Source of the DNA: Branchiostoma floridae
Taxonomy: Eukaryota > Chordata > Leptocardii > Amphioxiformes > Branchiostomatidae
Reading direction: 5' to 3'
NCBI RefSeq assembly: GCF_000003815.2
Contig: NC_049994.1
Span: 17,988,452-18,017,755, forward strand
DNA: 29,304 bases
Shown here in pieces: positions 1 through 8,662 of the stretch. The notes under the pieces were generated by a model, which saw only the letters and a list, made by a program, of their open reading frames with translations, was not told the origin of the DNA and did not search any database. A program made the position numbers and the translations under genes. The number at the start of each line of letters is the position of its first letter. The first letter of the stretch is position 1.

Positions 1-39
1 ACATGTAGATATGGTTGGTCACACCAAGTTTGAGCGTAG

Positions 40-110
40 TTGATTGTGGGACCGTGTAGCGCAGTGGTAGTTTCTTCGGCCCATGACCGAGAGGTTGAGT
101 GTAGTAAATT
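40..110 (+). mobile_element. tRNA-derived SINE head, fragment
   Basis: Contains GGGACCGTGTAGCGCAGTGG, an A-box-like tRNA head identical in style to the fuller copy at 6124. The B box is missing. It abuts the LINE fragment. Confidence 0.5.
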
Positions 111-164
111 GTTATTGAAAAAAAGAGTTACAAATGTGTATAGAGGCTGGTCTTTTGACATCAT

Positions 165-780
165 CTGCATCATCAGGATAAGAAACAAACTACCTCCTAG
201 GATAAGGAAGGACCTGGCACAAACCCTGGTACTCTCTCACTTGGATTATTGTTCTCCAGTGTGGGGAAACACAACAGCCAAGAACATCAAACGTCTCCAA
301 GTGGTACAAAACAGAGCAGCAAGGTTTGCCCTTGGAGGTAACAAGACGGGCAGTGCAACAAGGTTACACATCTTGGGTTGGTCACCAGTAAAGGAAAGAA
401 TACAACAAAGAAGTTTTACCACATTCTGCAAGACAGTGAACACAGGACTACCAAAACCACTGTACAACCAACTCACATTCCAGTCAACCAACAGTCGGTA
501 CCAAACACGGTCAACAACAACAAACTGCATCAAACTGTCAAAACCTAGGACCAATGCAGAAAGGAAGCACTTCCTTTACCGAATGGCTTGCCACTGGAAC
601 ACAGTTACTAAATGAACTTGTTTTCCTCTCAGTTGTATAGTTTGCAATGTACATATTATGTTTTGTATGTATGTAATGTTGTGCGTGTATTAATGTATTT
701 TATGTAGACCACTGGAAGAATAGCTGGCAACATACTGTTGTAATAGCTAAAAGTGGATCTGAATAAAGTCAAAGGTCATG
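165..780 (+). mobile_element. 5'-truncated non-LTR retrotransposon (LINE), RT C-terminus and 3' UTR
   Basis: Positions 165-615 encode the end of a reverse transcriptase, with the characteristic LVLSHLDYCSPVWGN and LQVVQNRAAR motifs downstream of the catalytic palm. The frame ends at the TGA-equivalent stop just after VTK (615). A 3' UTR follows, with AATAAA near 762. The catalytic YxDD region is absent, so the copy is dead on arrival. It lies antisense to ELAC1 and probably within an intron or 3' region of that gene. Confidence 0.85.
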
Positions 781-955
781 TTGTATTACTGAGTGTGTAA
801 TTGTAAAGCACGTAAATATGCTGTTGCTTGATTCAATTGCCCACCAACACAGCCACTGAGGGATTCAAATTATGATGAACATGGCATCAATGAAAAGTCT
901 ATATAACAAGTAACATTTTTGTTGGTAAAGAATTGAATTGAATATGCAGACTTAC
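781..955. other. Intergenic or intronic AT-rich sequence
   Basis: I see no coding homology, repeat structure or splice-bounded exon in this stretch. Confidence 0.5.
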
Positions 956-1051
956 TTGCCTGGTAAAGTCTTCTCCTGTATGACGAACCCAAAGCAGGGG
1001 ATTCTGTGGTAGATCGCTCCAGCCTTCACAACAAACCTGCTGTCCTCAAAT
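956..1051 (-). CDS. ELAC1: ELAC1 exon 6
   Basis: Acceptor TTTCTTGCAG, donor AA/GTAAGT, 96 nt. It encodes [20 protein letters not shown] followed by [11 protein letters not shown], the conserved strand pair around the HRIP.FGF motif of short tRNase Z. The exon ends in phase 2 within the codon after PG, where the family has PGKL. No following exon is recognisable in 1-955. Confidence 0.9.
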
Positions 1052-4000
1052 CTGCAAGAAAAATCGATTGCATTAAAAATGTGCACATTTACATTTACCA
1101 CTTATAGCTTGTGCATAATCTAACAGCATTCTCTGTATAGTGGTCACTGTCCACAGTGGCCATATTTGGCCATTCCCCCGATGAGTAGTCGCTAAGACTT
1201 AGGTCCCATTTTCAAACCGGAGCCCGGATGGGCTGTTTGTGGAAAATAAGAAAAAAAGTATTTATCAAGGAGTATACACAAATTAGGTCATTTGTAATTT
1301 TTTTTACGTTCTTTGTGTTTTGTTGCCTTTTATATAATATTTTTAGTTTCTGAAAGCTAACGGGCCGAGCCCCGGGTTGGGAATTGGGACCGAAGCTTTA
1401 GACGGGTTTGACTGTATCAGCTTACATATGGAGGCCAAGTGTTGCCCCTTGCTCCTCATATAATCATCATTTAATGAGAATCACATCAAGAAGTTGTAAT
1501 GCAGTTATTCATCGTAGAAAGTGGCTAGGAGTCCCATTTGGTGGCACTGTTCGGTGAAGTTGGTAAGTTGTTTGGCCTAACCCTCAAAGGTCCTGGGTTC
1601 AAAACCACTGACTGAGCCAATTGTGTGCCCTTGCTAATTGGGAAAGAGTCACTTCACACGACTTTCCTCACTTCACTGAGTTTCATGAGTTACTAACTGT
1701 GAGTACATCCAAAATGTTTAGGCAGCAGCTAATGAAGCTCAGCTAATGGCACATGAGGTACATGATAACTTTGATAAGGCACATGCGGTTTTTTAAAATG
1801 ACATTCTGAATGACATGTAACGAAATGATGTTATATTTTGTGTATGTTACATGTCCAAGTGTTATGCATAATTATTACTCCTGGAAGAGTAGATGTTGCA
1901 GACTGTGATAAGCTATCAACAACTAAAGGAATCAATAAATTATAAACAATAAACACTCGGGTCAAAATGAGTACCTAGCTTCAGTTAGGGTCCTCCATTG
2001 AATAGGACGTTAAATGGAGGTCCCGTATTTGGGCGATTACTTACAGATGCCAGGCTCCTGTCTCGTCCCTCCGAATGGTCCTGCCCTCCCCCTCACCAGG
2101 ATGGAGCGGTCCACAGCTGGTGTGTTCTGGGTGCCAGTCCTGAAGAGACAAAAAAACAGCATAAATAACTCTTTCTCACTCTCTCTGTCACTCCCTCCCT
2201 CACTCTATCCCTCTCTCTCACTGTCACTCCCTCTCACTCTCTCATCCTCCCTCTCTGCCTCAACTTCCCTCCCACCCTTTCTCTCTTCCCCACCATCTCT
2301 CTCTCCCTCCTTCTCTCCCCATTCTCTCCCTTTGTCTCTCCCACTCTCCATCACTCTCTTCCCCTTCCTCTCCCTCCCCTCTCTCCCTCCTTCTCCCCAT
2401 CTCTCTCTCCCTTTCGTCTCTATCAAACTCTCCAGCCCTCTCTTCCCCTCTCTCGCTCACCCTCTCACAATATCTCTCTTACTCTCATTCTCCATCTCCC
2501 TGTCTCCTTCTTTATTCATAAGCACATATGTTTCAAGAGCCAATGTTCCAATAACCATCTTTCATCTTCCCTTCAGAGCACAAATGACAGGTTATTCAGT
2601 CATTCATCACCATGATAAACCATCATTCATCACCAAACATATATCATTTCTTACCTCCCAGTCTCCTGGAAGCTGCTCCTCCACAGGTTCAAGTTCGTGC
2701 ACAACGTACGAGAAGCTGATAGGCGACCTTGAGAGTTCCAGACACGCCCTGAGGTACCTCCGCAGGCCCACGGGCCCGTAGATCTCCACAGAGGGGGTCT
2801 GAGATGTCTGCTGAGACGTCTGCTGAGATGTCTGCTGAGACGTCTTCTGAGACGTCTGCTGAGACGTCTGCTGAGACGTCTGCTGAGACGTCTGCTGAGA
2901 CGTCTTCTGAGACGTCTTCTGAGACATCTGCTGAGACATCTGCTGAGACGTCTTCTGAGACGTCTGCTGAGACGTCTTCTGAGACGTCTGCTGAGACGTC
3001 TGCTGAGACGCCTGCTGAGACGTCTGCTGAGACGCCTGCTGAGACGTCTGCTGAGACGTCTGCTGAGACGTCTGCTGAGAAGACTGCTCTGCCAGGTTAA
3101 GACTCAGGGTACACATGAAGCCTGGGGAGGGACAGTACAAAATCAGAAATTTGTAGAAGCTGTTCCCTGCACTCACATGTACAGTAACAGACCGACTTGT
3201 TTAACTTGTATATTACACTATGTCAATATGCCATTTATGTTCACATTTCTATACTATACATGTATGTAGTTACTGTTATAGACCTTAGACGAGTATTATT
3301 GTATTAATTGACTTATTACTGTTGCCTTACAATTGTACCATGTACAAATGTCGTGCGATAAAGTTCATTCATTCATTCATTCATGACTGTGTCTTAAGGC
3401 ATGTGTACCTAAATGTAAAATCAACTACAGGTATGTAGGATTTAGTTACAGAGCTTTTGGCACGCTGCACAGGTTCAAAAATGATTTAATTTTGAAAGTT
3501 TTAAACAAAGACAGGAAAAACTGTATTGTAGCATTACTATTACACAGAGATAAGGGTGTCAGTTGTGCTTTCTTACCTTGCAAGCCAAATAGCTGGAAAA
3601 GAAATGAATAACATGTCACTCAGTAAAAATCATGTATGGTAGATAATAAGATGCTATACCAGTATCGATCCACTTAACTACAACTTTCAAAATTCAGCTT
3701 TAAATCACTGGACAGAGATAATATAATTGATTCCCTTCTGGAGGCTCATGTTAGTTCCAACACCTAGTTTTAGGCATTAGAGATGTCCAAGTTCCCAGAC
3801 GGAATAGCAGAGGAGCGACTGTATACAGGGTTGGACAAGTTTTCTAAAATTGACTTGTCCTATCGGGCAAGTACTTAAAAAATTTACTTACCCGAACCAA
3901 CTTTTCACTTGCCCGAAATCTAAATGACATTTTTCTATGTATATTCATGGCCTTCAATGGAATTTTTGTTATTGGCTCTATTTTCTGTGTTAATCAATGC

Positions 4001-7000
4001 TTGATGTCATGACTTTGAAAAGTACATGTAGCAAGTACATCAAAATCTCACTCGATGGAGAAAAGCTAACTTGTCCGATCGGGCAAGTGGAGAAGGACAT
4101 GCACTTGCCCGATTGGCACTTTCACTTGTCCGGGACTATAGGACTTGTGGACTTGTTTATCCCTGGTATATAGTATAATGAATGTCAGAGCAAACTACTG
4201 TAAATGCAGAAATGTTCGCGGTAGATTAATGTTCGCGGTTTTCGCGGTGACCACTTCACCACAAATTTAAAACCACCGCGAACATTTTTCTATTATGATA
4301 TTAGATTGCAGTCTATGGTGTTACCGCGAACTTAAATCCACCGCGAAAAGTCCTTTTTCCAGCTACCACAAAATTAAATCCCCGCGAACTTAAATACATT
4401 TACAGTATTATCCGGATGGTGCCCAGGCCAGGACGACAAGGGCATGTATAAGCCATGCACTTCAAATTACTATCCTTTATTGTTATTGTTTTTTATGTGT
4501 ATAATAAACAAACAAACAAACAAGAGCTAAACAAAGACACGTTACTCACGTGGTCTCCGTGCAGGTGCGTGATGAAGATCTTGTTGATTTTTGCTGCCTT
4601 GATGCTGCTTTTCATGACCTGGGTCTGACTCCCCTCCCCACAGTCAAACATCCAGCACTGGCGGTCTGTGGGGGCAGATGGGGGAAAATAAACACATGTA
4701 GTAAAAGGTTTAGCAGGGTTGGACAAGTCCACTAGCCCAATTGCCCAGGGCAAGTGAAAGTGCTGTTCTAGCAAGTGCTTGACCTACCCCACTTGCCCGA
4801 TTGGGCAAGTAAGATTTTTCCATGGGCGTGATTTTTATATACTTGTCACTTTTCACTGTCATGGTGTCGAGCATTGGCAAACACAGAAAAATAGAGCCAA
4901 TGATAAAAGAATTCCAATGTTGGTAGTGAAAGCACACAGAAAAAATGTTGTTTGAATTCCAGACAAGTGAAAAAATGGTTCGGGCAAGTGAATTTTTTAT
5001 GTACTTGCCCGATAGGACAAGTGAAATTTAGAAAACTTGTCTAACCCTGTTTAGGCAAAAGTTTCTTTCCCTTCGTTCATATCTCTAGAAACCATAGTCC
5101 TATAGGGGACCACTTATAAGAATTAGCAGCGTGTTTGGCTCAGGACCGAGCGGTGTCGAGTTTGAATCCTGCCGTGGCACCGATCTTGTGCCCTTGGGAA
5201 AGGCACTTCACAAGACTTTCCCCACTTCACTCAGGGGAAAATGAGTACCTTGCTTTAGATAGGGCCGTCCCTCATCAAATGGAGGTCCTATGTCACACGT
5301 GTAAACTCACTCCATATATATAGACCCTGTGAGAATTTGGTCACGCGCCACCGACTGTACTCCACTCTTATGGATGGGAGCGCACGGGCATGTCCGCACT
5401 CTCAGACTTGCCTCAGCTTGTCTCCAAATGTTAACATTGTGCGATTATCACCAGTATCTTTATGAGAATTTTGCCAACAATTTGACTTAGATCACTACTT
5501 GTTAACGTTTGGAGAACTCTATCTATGTTGGCGTAAATTGCACAAGATCAAATTCTGTCATGCGAAGGGAGGGCCACACCCACACACTACAAAGAGCCCA
5601 GCACATTCAAAAAAGAGAAGCAGCATGCCCCTGTGTGCGTGAATCAAACCTTACAATCACAGGGCTCGAAATACCACATGCATATGCAAGTTTGTGCAAA
5701 TAAATTGGTGTGGTGCAAGTAAGTTTAGACCAAACTTGCACCACTGCAAGTTACTTTTGTCCTCTAATACCTGATATTAGAAAAAACTTACACACACCAA
5801 GAATATTGTCTGTCATTGAAAGGTAAAAGAAAATAACACTGAATAAAAAAAGCCTAAATTTGTTATTTCTAAATTTGGTTAGACATCCAGGTAAACAATA
5901 TTTTGAGACAATTCCATCTCTACAATGCTAATGATTCCTATGGTGTTGTCTTACCTTGATTTGCATATGAGTTATTTTTGCATACAAATTAGTGACTTTA
6001 ATATGTTCAACCAAGGAGCTTTTATCAGCTGATAAAAGCTCCTTAGTTCAACTGGTTTTTCCAGTTATATGTATTGTATTGAGTTGTTCTACCACTTCGT
6101 TCTGGAGATGCTTTAGAATAGTTGCGTGGGACCGCGTAGCGCAGTGGGACCGTGTTCGCCCCGTGACCAAGAGGTTGCGGGTTGGAATCCGCCTGCTGTG
6201 TTACCGATCTTGTGCCCTTGGGAAAGGCACTTTACACGGCTTTCCTCACCATACTCAGGTGAAAATGAGTACCTAGCTTCGACTCACGGGGATTTACATC
6301 ATTCACCCGGACGGGAGACCTGGCGCATATGAAAGGGTATGTCACCCCGTAAGGGGCGGTATAACCCCGTCCTGTGTAAACATGTGCGAACATGTGCAAT
6401 CACGCGACCAATGATGTATGTTCGTCTGTATCTCTGTGGATCTGCTGCTACCAGCCCAAAAGCTGCCTAGGCAGATCCGTGTAATGAGTTGTATCATTGG
6501 CAAATAAATAAAATACAGTCAAACCTGTCCTGAGCAACCACTCAAGGGACCGAGCAAAAATGGTTGCTGAGGACAGGTGGTTGCTCCCGACAAGTTGGTT
6601 AGTTGGCGGAAAAAATAATAAATGATACGGTTTGCATGATGTACACCTTTCAGTTAGTTCCCAGGAAACATACATGAGTCTATAAGAGAAGCTCACAGTT
6701 TTTAATCTCCATACTGTTATGTAAACAAACTTCAAGAAACCATTGTTTAACAATCAGAGCTGGGTTTGTGTAACAATCAAACATGGTTTGTTTTGTAGTT
6801 GTCTGTTCCCTGAACAGCCCAAACAAGTGCTTTCAATTTCTCTACCAGTATGTCAAAATTCTGACTGATAATCATTTTGCATGGTGCACATTGTTTACAT
6901 GCTTGACTGATATTCAGTTACATAAGGAAAAGAACTTGGAAGTCTCAAAGTCCAGGGTAACTGTGCCCACATAATTCTGCATATAAGATGGATGCTAGCT

Positions 7001-8662
7001 GCTGTCAATCAATTTTGGTTGGTATGGGCAGGTTGAATGCCCCCTAGGGACTGTAAAAAGTGGTTGCCGGTTGGGGAAGACAGGTGGTTGCTTGGGAGGG
7101 GGTCTTAACCATGTAAAAATGGACGGGACTGTTTCAAAGTGTCCTCTGACGGCAGGTGGTTGCCTGCGCCAGGTGGTTGCTCGGACAGGTTTCACTGTAA
7201 ATAAATAGTTACTGTGATGGATGTCACTCGAAGAGTCCAGAAGAAATCTATGGATCTGATCGAGTTGTAGACATTGAATTGTCTTTAATTGAGCCTAAAT
7301 TCACAGTTTTTATGAAACTGTTTGTACAACTTCAAACCAAAAATAGAATACCCTACGGAAAAACAAATATCCAAACATGTGGTCCTTATGTATCCCCATT
7401 TACTCATGTACATTTGCAAGTTTTCAGAAGAGGAGATAAGGGGTTAACAGTTCCCTATTTTGGGTTGTGCAAGTAAAGTTTCTTTTCGTGCAAGTTACCT
7501 TTGGCTTAACTTGCACAGGTGCAAGTTGACTGAAAAGTGTATTTCGAGCCCTGAATCAGGATATACACTACAGAGTCATCAGTATGTTGAAGTTGGTAGC
7601 TTCAAAAGAAAGCAGAAGAAGACACAAATATTTAATCTCCAACCAGATCCACGGTGCGTAATCTATGGTATCAAACTTCCCGTAGGTGCCCGTTTGACTC
7701 CCTTAGCCGGCTACACTCCTTGGCCAGCTTTAATACTATCTTATGGCACCGTAGGATCTGCTTGGAGATTAAAAAATAGGCAGTTTCTTTCCCTTGGTTC
7801 ATATCTGTAGAAACCTTAGTCCTATGATCACAGTCATAGCTAGAAATAATTAGATATTAAAATGAATGGGGTGTTAGACTGAGAGCATTCTTCTTCTTCT
7901 TTCATTTTGAGGCTTCCAACTCACTTGAGTGAAGACAAGTGAGGAAAGTCGTGTAAAGTGCCTTTCCCAAGGGTACAAGATCAGTGACACGGCAGGGTTT
8001 GAATTCAGGACCTTCTGAATTGCCAGCTCAAAAATACATGGAAACCGATTCCTCTGACTAAATTGAATGACGTTCTAAAAAAAAAAAAAGAGAATCAATT
8101 TGAACACTTTTACTTCACATTAATTCCTACCTGAGCCAGAAGAATTCTACTCTCAGGGCTCGAAATACTACCTGCAAATGCAGATTAGTGCAGGTAAAAT
8201 TGGAGCTGTGCAGGCATTTCTGGTGTCTACCTGCACCTAACCTGCACTGGTCCATGTACTGTCATAAATGTCATATGATGTAGGTGTATGTGGATTGTTA
8301 TTAGCTGCATTGACAGTTACCACCTATAAAGTATAGAAGAAAAAATATAGCAAATTATGGTTCCTGAATAATTTTAGTATGAACCATACTTCCTAAATTC
8401 AGAGTAGTGCAGGTAAAATTTGTCTGGTGCAGGTAACTTTCAGTGTTACCTGCACCAGTGCAGGTAACGTTATTGCAGGTATTCAGAAAAAAATATTTCG
8501 AGCCCTGACTCTTCTCTACTCATGTGTAGACCCCCCTCCCCCAAACATAAAACACTACCAGTGCAGTCCCACTTTACCTGACTTAAAAACGATGCAAGAA
8601 ACCCCTCTGTTCGGCATAGGGTAGCACGAAGCCGTGCCAAGGAACGTCAGGTCCATGGACAT
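956..8662 (-). CDS. ELAC1: ELAC1-type tRNase Z (zinc phosphodiesterase), 5' part, six exons
   Basis: Short-form tRNase Z is a metallo-beta-lactamase-fold endonuclease that removes 3' trailers from tRNA precursors. Exons read on the minus strand are 8662-8578, 4665-4550, 3592-3577, 3121-2655, 2139-2045 and 1051-956 (875 nt, 291 codons plus 2 nt). Every junction has GT and AG and phases agree (1, 0, 1, 0, 2, then 2 at the last donor). Family landmarks in order: N-terminal FLGT strand (residues 6-9), FDCGEG, the metal-binding HLHGDH motif (62-67), [23 protein letters not shown], and [13 protein letters not shown] with CFGF. The order and spacing match vertebrate ELAC1 as I know it, except for about 96 extra residues from a 12-bp minisatellite at about 85-181. 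The later metal-ligand motifs and the stop are not in the window, so the gene continues to the left. The start codon is chosen because [10 protein letters not shown] aligns with the family N-terminus. Confidence 0.92.
1135..1411. mobile_element. Degenerate Tc1/mariner-like MITE
   Basis: The right end reads GGGTTTGACTGTA, the inverted terminus also seen at 9807 and, one base different, at 7199. Inside are repeated GGCCA and GGCCCGG-like words. The left terminus is too diverged to fix. It lies in ELAC1 intron 5. Confidence 0.45.
1541..1735 (+). mobile_element. Degenerate tRNA-derived SINE
   Basis: A B-box-like GGTCCTGGGTTCAAAACC is followed by the body words TGTGCCCTTGC and CACGACTTTCCTCACTTCAC, which recur in the copies at 5119, 6124 and 10187. 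The head is diverged. Confidence 0.6.
1960..2035 (+). mobile_element. SINE 3' body fragment beside the ELAC1 exon 5 donor
   Basis: Contains ATGAGTACCTAGCTTC and AATGGAGGTCC, matching the 3' halves of the SINE copies at 5119 and 6124. It ends within about 10 bp of the exon 5 splice donor on the opposite strand. Confidence 0.5.
2045..2139 (-). CDS. ELAC1: ELAC1 exon 5
   Basis: Acceptor TGTCTCTTCAG, donor CT/GTAAGT, 95 nt. It encodes [19 protein letters not shown] then [12 protein letters not shown], ending in phase 2. This corresponds to the variable segment and GRTI strand that precede FVVKA in the family. A SINE-like fragment lies immediately downstream of the donor. Confidence 0.85.
2167..2512. 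repeat. Polypyrimidine/polypurine tract in ELAC1 intron 4
   Basis: About 345 bp of almost uninterrupted C and T on the plus strand (CTCTCTCC and CCTTCTC words), so the ELAC1 transcript is polypurine here. Long reading frames on either strand in this block result from low complexity and are not genes. Confidence 0.95.
2655..3121 (-). CDS. ELAC1: ELAC1 exon 4 with in-frame SQQT minisatellite
   Basis: Acceptor CTCCCCAG, donor GAG/GTAAGA, 467 nt. It encodes [13 protein letters not shown], then about 24 four-residue repeats of the type SQQT (variants [12 protein letters not shown]), then [12 protein letters not shown] and a VVHELEP segment typical of ELAC1. Vertebrate ELAC1 has only about ten residues between the SL and the IEIYGP strand, so the repeat expands a surface loop. 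The repeat has no stop in this frame, and none in the main antisense frame either. Confidence 0.9.
2800..3087 (-). repeat. 12-bp coding minisatellite (about 24 units)
   Basis: Plus-strand unit TGAGACGTCTGC repeated head to tail with single-base variants, in strict 12-bp register over 288 bp. On the ELAC1 strand each unit reads SQQT or a close variant. Because the unit is a multiple of three, gain or loss of copies preserves the reading frame. Confidence 0.97.
3185..3384 (+). mobile_element. LINE 3' end with (ATTC)n tail
   Basis: AT-rich UTR-like sequence ending GATAAAGTTCATTCATTCAT, the usual form of a 5'-truncated LINE 3' end with a tetranucleotide tail. No coding part remains. It lies in ELAC1 intron 3. 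Confidence 0.5.
3577..3592 (-). CDS. ELAC1: ELAC1 exon 3, 16-nt microexon
   Basis: Without this exon, exon 2 (phase 0) cannot join exon 4 (which needs one carried base), and the family sequence FFGLPG between the HxHxDH motif and the LLCT helix would be missing. A TTTTCCAG acceptor and a G/GTAAGA donor bracket exactly 16 nt that encode LFGLQ plus the first base of a Gly codon. This restores both frame and homology. The exon is far too short for ORF-based calling. Confidence 0.85.
3826..4165 (+). mobile_element. hAT-like MITE A1 (CAGGGTTGGACAAG ends), intron 2 of ELAC1
   Basis: Starts CAGGGTTGGACAAG and ends CTTGTTTATCCCTG, with a perfect 5-bp target duplication GTATA at 3821-3825 and 4166-4170. 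Both halves are filled with the word CTTGCCCG/CGGGCAAG. CAGGG termini with 5-bp duplications fit hAT elements. There is no coding capacity. Confidence 0.85.
4196..4407 (+). mobile_element. Tc1/mariner-like MITE (TTCGCGG word)
   Basis: Termini CTGTAAATGCAG and CATTTACAG are flanked by TA on both sides. Six or more copies of TTCGCGG/CCGCGAA in both orientations fill the element. The TA duplication suggests the Tc1/mariner type. Confidence 0.75.
4550..4665 (-). CDS. ELAC1: ELAC1 exon 2, catalytic HxHxDH motif
   Basis: The acceptor reads CCCCCACAG and the donor CAC/GTGAGT. The exon completes an Asp codon begun in exon 1, then encodes [10 protein letters not shown] and [10 protein letters not shown], the metal-binding signature of tRNase Z. 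It ends in phase 0 directly after the last His of the motif. Two full-length inverted MITEs flank it, one in each adjoining intron. Confidence 0.95.
4714..5049 (-). mobile_element. hAT-like MITE A2, inverted copy of A1, intron 1 of ELAC1
   Basis: Full-length copy of the element at 3826 in the opposite orientation: its reverse complement aligns from end to end, including the middle section. The 5-bp target duplication is TTTAG (4709-4713 and 5050-5054). It begins 49 bp from the exon 2 acceptor. Confidence 0.88.
5061..5103 (+). repeat. 43-bp interspersed repeat, copy 1
   Basis: Begins GTTTCTTTCCCTT and matches 7783-7825 at about 40 of 43 positions. Both copies lie next to SINE fragments, so it is probably part of a larger unrecognised dispersed repeat. 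Confidence 0.7.
5119..5325 (+). mobile_element. tRNA-derived SINE
   Basis: B-box-like GAGTTTGAATCC is followed by CACCGATCTTGTGCCCTTGG and the shared body (AAGACTTTCC, ATGAGTACC, AATGGAGGTCC). The head is shorter than in the copy at 6124. Confidence 0.75.
6012..6045. mobile_element. 34-bp micro-palindrome with 7-bp target duplication
   Basis: Positions 6013-6044 are a perfect 32-nt palindrome (AAGGAGCTTTTATCAG and its complement). Direct repeats GTTCAAC at 6005-6011 and 6046-6052 flank it. The ends CAAGGAG and CTCCTT match the similar element at 19834. Confidence 0.75.
6124..6513 (+). mobile_element. Near full-length tRNA-derived SINE
   Basis: The A box TAGCGCAGTGG (6137) and a B-box-like GGTTGGAATCC (6180) form an RNA polymerase III promoter head. 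A long body and an AAATAAATAAAA tail follow. The TA-flanked MITE at 6514 begins in that tail. It is the most complete copy of the SINE family in the window. Confidence 0.85.
6514..7199. mobile_element. Tc1/mariner-like MITE (GTGGTTGC word)
   Basis: Ends are TACAGTCAAACCTGTC and GACAGGTTTCACTGTA, with TA at both edges. The word GTGGTTGC or its variants occurs repeatedly in both end regions. The interior has no recognisable transposase. Confidence 0.75.
7556..7630 (+). mobile_element. SINE 3' tail fragment
   Basis: The segment TGTTGAAGTTGGTAGCTTC followed by AGCAGAAGAAGA matches the tail of the SINE at 10187. Head and body are absent. Confidence 0.5.
7783..7825 (+). repeat. 43-bp interspersed repeat, copy 2
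   Basis: Second copy of the 5061-5103 segment, with three substitutions. Confidence 0.7.
7885..8035 (-). mobile_element. SINE fragment, minus orientation
   Basis: The reverse complement carries the B-box-like GAATTCAAACCC, then GTGTCACTGATCTTGTACCC, CACGACTTTCCTCAC and a GAAGAAGAAG tail, as in the other SINE copies. Confidence 0.7.
8154..8507 (+). mobile_element. hAT-like MITE B2 (TGCAGGT word)
   Basis: Ends are CAGGGCTCGAAATAC and ATATTTCGAGCCCTG, with a perfect 5-bp duplication ACTCT (8149-8153, 8508-8512). Eight or more copies of GCAGGT/ACCTGC lie near the ends in both orientations. It lies in ELAC1 intron 1, just downstream of exon 1. Confidence 0.88.
8578..8662 (-). CDS. ELAC1: ELAC1 exon 1
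   Basis: Encodes [20 protein letters not shown] and eight further residues, ending in phase 1 at a CAG/GTAAAG donor. It is the N-terminal beta strand and first loop of the tRNase Z fold. The usual glycine after FLGT is alanine here. A second in-frame ATG is codon 3. Confidence 0.93.

Larger units (their letters stand above)
5660..7553. mobile_element. hAT-like MITE B1 with nested insertions
   Basis: Outer ends are CAGGGCTCGAAATAC and GTATTTCGAGCCCTG, with a perfect 5-bp duplication AATCA at 5655-5659 and 7554-7558. Near both ends the word TGCAAGT/ACTTGCA is repeated. The 1.9-kb span contains a micro-palindrome (6012), a SINE (6124) and a TA-flanked MITE (6514), all inserted later than the outer element. 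Confidence 0.8.

Noticed and set aside
2014-2781. Long plus-strand reading frame (255 codons)
   Set aside because: It is produced by the CT-rich tract plus the antisense of ELAC1 exons 4 and 5, whose splice sites and homology are clear on the other strand.
2800-3087. Regular short repeats as a CRISPR array
   Set aside because: The units are contiguous without spacers, and the genome is eukaryotic.
2804-3100. Plus-strand frame of SAET repeats
   Set aside because: It is the antisense of the ELAC1 minisatellite; the 12-bp repeat happens to be open on both strands.
6124-6200. A functional tRNA gene
   Set aside because: A and B boxes are present but the arms do not form a cloverleaf, and the sequence continues into a SINE body and tail.
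8427-8624. Plus-strand 65-codon frame
   Set aside because: It spans a MITE end and the antisense of ELAC1 exon 1.
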